A stretch of DNA of 64,000 bases from NCBI GenBank assembly GCA_964450955.1, contig CAYVFI010000007.1:62001-126000 (forward strand), in the 5' to 3' direction. This document shows positions 60,701 through 64,000 of this stretch, in pieces. The notes below the pieces were generated by a model. The model did no database searches. It was not told the origin of the DNA and worked only from the letters and a program-made list of their open reading frames with translations. A program made the position numbers and the translations under genes. The stretch comes from CAYNWT01 sp964450955. Lineage in GTDB: Bacteria; Planctomycetota; Planctomycetia; Planctomycetales; Planctomycetaceae. Position 1 is the first letter of the stretch. Each line of letters starts with the position of its first letter.

Positions 60701-61051
60701 TTAGATGACGCGGGTCTCGTAGACGGGCCATTCCTTTTCGCAGCTGTGGCAGTGGAAGCCGACGATGGAGGCTGTGCCGGGCACGGGGCGATTGTTTTTG
60801 CGGCTGACTAAAGCGTCGTCCAGTTCCAGCGGTTCAACGGTGGCCTTGTTGCAGAACGCGCACTTTTGGTTCTCGAACAGAATTCGAGCCCGGTTCAGCG
60901 ATCGCAGGCGGCGCGGGGAAACTCGGCCGCTGATAATCTGGGTGCGGCGGTCGAAAGGAAGAATCTCTAAGTCCACATGTGCTGTCGCGGTGGGAACCTG
61001 GTTCTCTTCGGCCTCATCTTCGGTGGGCCGGAAAATTCGTAGCTCGCTCAT
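60701..61051 (-). CDS. Small zinc-ribbon-like protein
   Basis: About 116 residues from the ATG at 61051 (MSELRIFRPTEDEAEENQVP). Cys pairs CAFC and CHSC in the second half can bind zinc. The N-terminal half is acidic then beta-rich. Function unknown; small zinc proteins of this kind are frequent in planctomycetes. The frame is open to 61117 but upstream codons lack support. Confidence 0.6.
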   Translation of the reverse strand: MSELRIFRPTEDEAEENQVPTATAHVDLEILPFDRRTQIISGRVSPRRLRSLNRARILFENQKCAFCNKATVEPLELDDALVSRKNNRPVPGTASIVGFHCHSCEKEWPVYETRVI

Positions 61052-61243
61052 CCTATTCGCTTCCATGCTGTGGATGAAAATGTTGCAAGTGGTTCCAACA
61101 TCCTTGCTGGCTTGCATGACAGAATCTTAGACAAACGCTGGCACAGACGGCAAGCGATCGGGGCCTGGCGTTTTTACAACGGGCTATCCCGAAGTGACAA
61201 AGCACCTTACGCCAACTCGTCCAATCCGCGCGAAGGAAATTTT

Positions 61244-62512
61244 CTAACTGGACAGTACCTGCACAATACGTTCTGCCATTGCCTGAGCATCGCAGAGGTC
61301 ATGAACCGCCCGGTGACCGGCTTCAGCCAATTGGCGGCGGAGATCCGAATCCTGCATCAGCTTTTCCAGGCTGTCGGCTAACGACTCTGCGTTATTTGGT
61401 TCACACAACAGCCCGCCACCGGTTCGTTCGACCAGCTCCGGAAACGCGCCGTGTGCGGGTTGGACGACGGGAACGCCATTGGCCAATGCTTCCAAAACAT
61501 ACAGGCCTTTTGGTTCCTCATAGACGGTGGGGACGGTAAGCACATCCAGTCGTTTAAGAAACGCGATTTTGCCTTCGCGTTCGTCCGGGCTGCCACAGAA
61601 TTCGAATGCGTCGCCAAGTTTCTTTGCAGATTTGGCGACGCGTTTGAAAAACTTGTCGTCACGTTTTCCCAGGTAGCCGGCGGCCAGAAATCGACTATTC
61701 GGATGCCGCTTGTGGAACACCTGGAAGCCCTCGACCGCCTTATCGAAACCCTTCTCCGGACAGACCCGCGCAAAGTACCCGACGGTAAACGGCTGGTTGG
61801 CGTCGCGGGGCGAACCATCGTGGCCAGTGAGATCGATACCGGGGGCCACGATATGGAACCGTTCTTCCGGAACGTCAACGTAGCGGCTCATCCGATCGCG
61901 ATAAAACTCGCTGTGCGCGATCATGCCGTCAAACAGTTGGGCGTGTTGTTTGATGCGGTCCATGGCTCGCGACGCCCACGGTTCGACAAGATCGTCCAGG
62001 AAGATGTCGTCGCCCTGCAGCATGCAAAATACTTTGCCTTTGAACCGTTCACGAAGCGTCGGCATGACACCAGACAGCAATGCGTTGCTAAACAAGACTG
62101 CGTCAGGCTTCAGCTGTTCGGTGAGGAACTGAACCAGTTCATGCACTTCGCGTTTTTGTGGCCCTTGTGGTCCGTCCAACATCTGCACGGTTAGTTCGCC
62201 CAGTTCCGTCGCGTCGTTGCTGACAGATAGCTTTGTGGCCAGGCCGATAAGCTTTGGGTTGTTTAGCCATTTGACTAAGCCGGATGGTAGCTTCTTCCAG
62301 AACCCAACTTTGGAATCCAGGTACACATTGATTCCGCCGAAAAACACGCGCGACATGCTGGCGTTTGTTTCGTCGGTACGGGTTGGCGTGTAGGTCGGAA
62401 TCAGCGTGACTTCTACGCCATTGGCCTGCATGGCTCGAGCCAGCGTGTTGTCCAGCATGCACGAACCACAGAACATCCCGGCCCCACCGGCAGTGATGAT
62501 TGCGACATGCAT
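61244..62512 (-). CDS. GT4 family glycosyltransferase
   Basis: A 422-residue protein starting MHVAIITAGGAGMFCGSCML. The GT-B fold is recognisable, with HIVAPGIDL, FTVGYFARVCPEKGFD and the donor-binding FCGSPDEREGK. The GT4 E-x7-E motif lies in EEPKGLYVLEALANGVPVVQ. It transfers a sugar from a nucleotide-sugar, probably for cell-surface glycans. No other glycan genes lie beside it. A longer start is not supported. Confidence 0.9.
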   Translation of the reverse strand: MHVAIITAGGAGMFCGSCMLDNTLARAMQANGVEVTLIPTYTPTRTDETNASMSRVFFGGINVYLDSKVGFWKKLPSGLVKWLNNPKLIGLATKLSVSNDATELGELTVQMLDGPQGPQKREVHELVQFLTEQLKPDAVLFSNALLSGVMPTLRERFKGKVFCMLQGDDIFLDDLVEPWASRAMDRIKQHAQLFDGMIAHSEFYRDRMSRYVDVPEERFHIVAPGIDLTGHDGSPRDANQPFTVGYFARVCPEKGFDKAVEGFQVFHKRHPNSRFLAAGYLGKRDDKFFKRVAKSAKKLGDAFEFCGSPDEREGKIAFLKRLDVLTVPTVYEEPKGLYVLEALANGVPVVQPAHGAFPELVERTGGGLLCEPNNAESLADSLEKLMQDSDLRRQLAEAGHRAVHDLCDAQAMAERIVQVLSS

Positions 62513-62594
62513 AAGAAACCAACCAGAACAAGACACGTGTCAAAAGATGATAGACCATTCCCCGGATGTCCAGGACATTTAGCAGCCGAGCATC

Positions 62595-63458
62595 TTACAG
62601 CCGCTTCAGCAATTTCCGAGCGCGGCTTTTCCACATGGCGTGTTTGCGAGCGATGTTTTTTGGGCTTCCGTCTACGTCCATGATGAGTTCCACCAGTTGG
62701 CGTTCGGCGGCTTCAGTATTTCCTGCTTCGACCTCTGCAACGGCCAGCCGGTAAACACCCTCGGGATGTCTCCAACGCACGACATGTTCGCGCAGATGTT
62801 CTAATGCCGCGTCGGTTTGTTTTGATTCACACAAGGCTCGACCCAGCGCCAGCGAAACGTCGCCGAACTTGTACTGCGGGTCCTGCTTAAGAATCTGTCT
62901 CAGTACGGGCACCGCCTGATCGAACTCACCAGTCTGCGCCAGCAATTGCGACAGGCCCCACATGGCTGGCAGGTTGTCTGATTCCTTCGCAATCGCTTCG
63001 CGGTACGCAGCGATGCCCTTTTCCGGTTGCCGCGTCTCGCGTAACGCGTCGCCGTATTGGACAAACTGATGGGCGTTGCCGATTTGTTGTGTCGCAATCT
63101 CCAACCTGCGCAGCTCTTTCCCGCGAGCCATGTTGCCCAGCGATTTCGGCAGCCTGATTTGATTGCTGGGTAACCAACGCAGGAAAAAGTAGATCGCCGC
63201 ACCAATGGTATGCAGGAACACGATCACGAACATCCAAAAGTACCGGTCCGGATCTTTTCGCAGACATTCAACAATCATCCAGATCCAGAATGCCGTGGTG
63301 ACGAACCAAAAAACGTAGGAGCCAACTCCCATCGCATCCATGAACCAGCCGCTGGGTTCCATGGGGAGTTCATCAACCGGAAAGCCTTCATCGTCGAACC
63401 GCTGGAACACGGCGGCAAGGCTTTGTTGCATCCTGACAACAGTTGAGAACAGGTACAT
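62595..63458 (-). CDS. TPR membrane protein
   Basis: About 287 residues from the ATG at 63458. Two membrane helices lie near 45-65 and 72-92. From about 130 there are four or five TPR-like helix pairs (GDALRETRQPEKGIAAYREA, AMWGLSQLLAQTGEFDQAVP, SLALGRALCESKQTDAALEH). TPRs usually bind other proteins. The function is unknown. A TTG at 63506 would extend it by 16 residues. Confidence 0.8.
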   Translation of the reverse strand: MYLFSTVVRMQQSLAAVFQRFDDEGFPVDELPMEPSGWFMDAMGVGSYVFWFVTTAFWIWMIVECLRKDPDRYFWMFVIVFLHTIGAAIYFFLRWLPSNQIRLPKSLGNMARGKELRRLEIATQQIGNAHQFVQYGDALRETRQPEKGIAAYREAIAKESDNLPAMWGLSQLLAQTGEFDQAVPVLRQILKQDPQYKFGDVSLALGRALCESKQTDAALEHLREHVVRWRHPEGVYRLAVAEVEAGNTEAAERQLVELIMDVDGSPKNIARKHAMWKSRARKLLKRL

Positions 63459-63584
63459 GGTGGGCTCGCATAGGTGAGCAAACCAAAATACCAAACGTTC
63501 CACCAATTACGACCTTGGACAACTAAATGGGATGTCGGTTCCGTTCGCGGTGGAAGAGGTTTCTGCTGTGGGTCCATAAAGAAA

Positions 63585-63612
63585 GCGGTGAAGAGGGAAA
63601 CCTCTCCACCGC
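63585..63612. terminator. Two-way hairpin terminator
   Basis: The stem GCGGTG...CACCGC with inner GAGG/CCTC and loop GAAA is followed by CTTTTT on the plus strand and by TTTCTTT on the minus strand. It lies just past the end of the small lipoprotein gene and fits a terminator for it. Confidence 0.8.
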
Positions 63613-63640
63613 CTTTTTATCAAGCGAGTTGCGGTTGCAA

Positions 63641-63928
63641 CTACTTGTCCATCATTTCACCAGCTTTTTCCTTCATCTTGTCGCCGGCTTTGTCCATCAT
63701 TTCGCCAGCTTTTTCCTTCATGGCACTGCCAGCGTCACCGGCCTTTTCCTTCATTCCGTCTACTGCTTCGCCGGCTTTGTCCTTCATGTCGCCCATTGCA
63801 TCGCCAGCGGCGCTGGTTGCATCGCCAGCAGCGTCAGCTGCTGAGTTAGCAGCGTCTTCAGCTGCACCGCAGCCGATGCTGAACATGGTCAAAGCAACAC
63901 AGACAATCAAACTTCCAAACTTCTTCAT
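63641..63928 (-). CDS. Small repetitive lipoprotein
   Basis: A 95-residue protein with a lipoprotein signal (MKKFGSLIVCVALTMFSIGC, Cys at 20 as lipobox). The mature part is Ala/Asp-rich, then repeats of KAGE/KAGD with MKEKAG and MMDK at 7-11 residue spacing. That gives an amphipathic helix like LEA, CsbD or other stress-related proteins. Likely anchored in a membrane facing the periplasm. Copy number of the repeat may vary by slippage. Confidence 0.8.
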   Translation of the reverse strand: MKKFGSLIVCVALTMFSIGCGAAEDAANSAADAAGDATSAAGDAMGDMKDKAGEAVDGMKEKAGDAGSAMKEKAGEMMDKAGDKMKEKAGEMMDK

Positions 63929-64000
63929 CGTGATTCGCTTTCTTTAGCTAGCGTCTCTTCTTTGTTCGCAGGACATTCCCGCGTGTGCACAAAAGAGAAG

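Overview
The window looks like chromosomal DNA of a marine-type planctomycete. The pointers are a DUF1501 protein with a Tat signal, an iduronate-type sulfatase remnant, an ECF sigma factor paired with a serine/threonine kinase, an FHA-sigma fusion, an alternative complex III / caa3 oxidase supercluster, RAYT-type transposase debris and many secreted orphans. No plasmid, phage or CRISPR signature was seen. All calls come from reading the sequence; no database search was run.

Region by region. (1) 1-6.2 kb is an accessory, decaying patch. It holds a C-terminal remnant of a prenyltransferase/squalene-oxidase-like gene, two secreted orphans, a sulfatase that lost its catalytic N-terminus exactly at a repeat, a 33-residue RAYT fragment, a C-terminally truncated second RAYT, at least two families of inverted or hairpin repeats, and tightly coupled tiny ORFs. 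(2) 6.2-11.9 kb holds a four-gene operon (SpoIIE-type phosphatase, SDR-DUF2867 protein, two small proteins), a ferritin-like protein, a DUF6435 protein, a sigma-70 factor and a Nudix-like protein. (3) 12.0-24.6 kb is one minus-strand respiratory operon: pentaheme ActA, iron-sulfur ActB, NrfD-like ActC, a fused ActD-ActE, ActF, a small membrane protein, SCO, then oxidase subunits II, I, III and IV. It should carry electrons from quinol through ACIII to a caa3 (A2-type) oxidase. (4) 25.2-31.5 kb has small zinc proteins (DUF2256, a deaminase), a site-2 protease with CBS domains, a TIGR03643 protein, a DapA-like enzyme and the FHA-sigma protein. (5) 32.2-38.6 kb holds glmS, an HNOBA-GGDEF-EAL protein, the DUF1501 protein and tRNA-Val. 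(6) 38.7-43.4 kb is a polyphosphate operon: a ROK kinase without zinc ligands, then ppx, then ppk. (7) 45.0-53.6 kb is a seven-gene chemosensory-like operon without cheR or cheB. It has a CheW, an MCP with almost no periplasmic part, a CheA-receiver hybrid, a receiver-DUF4388-pseudoreceiver protein and two coiled-coil proteins. (8) 53.8-64 kb holds argH, a membrane NfeD/ClpP-class protein, the ECF/kinase pair, a GT4 glycosyltransferase, a TPR membrane protein and a repetitive lipoprotein.

The best candidates for something under-described are the chemosensory-like operon at 45-53.6 kb and the hairpin-plus-conserved-tail repeat family around the truncated RAYT at 4.7-6.1 kb. The zinc-less ROK kinase in the polyphosphate operon and the ActD-ActE fusion are well-supported oddities.
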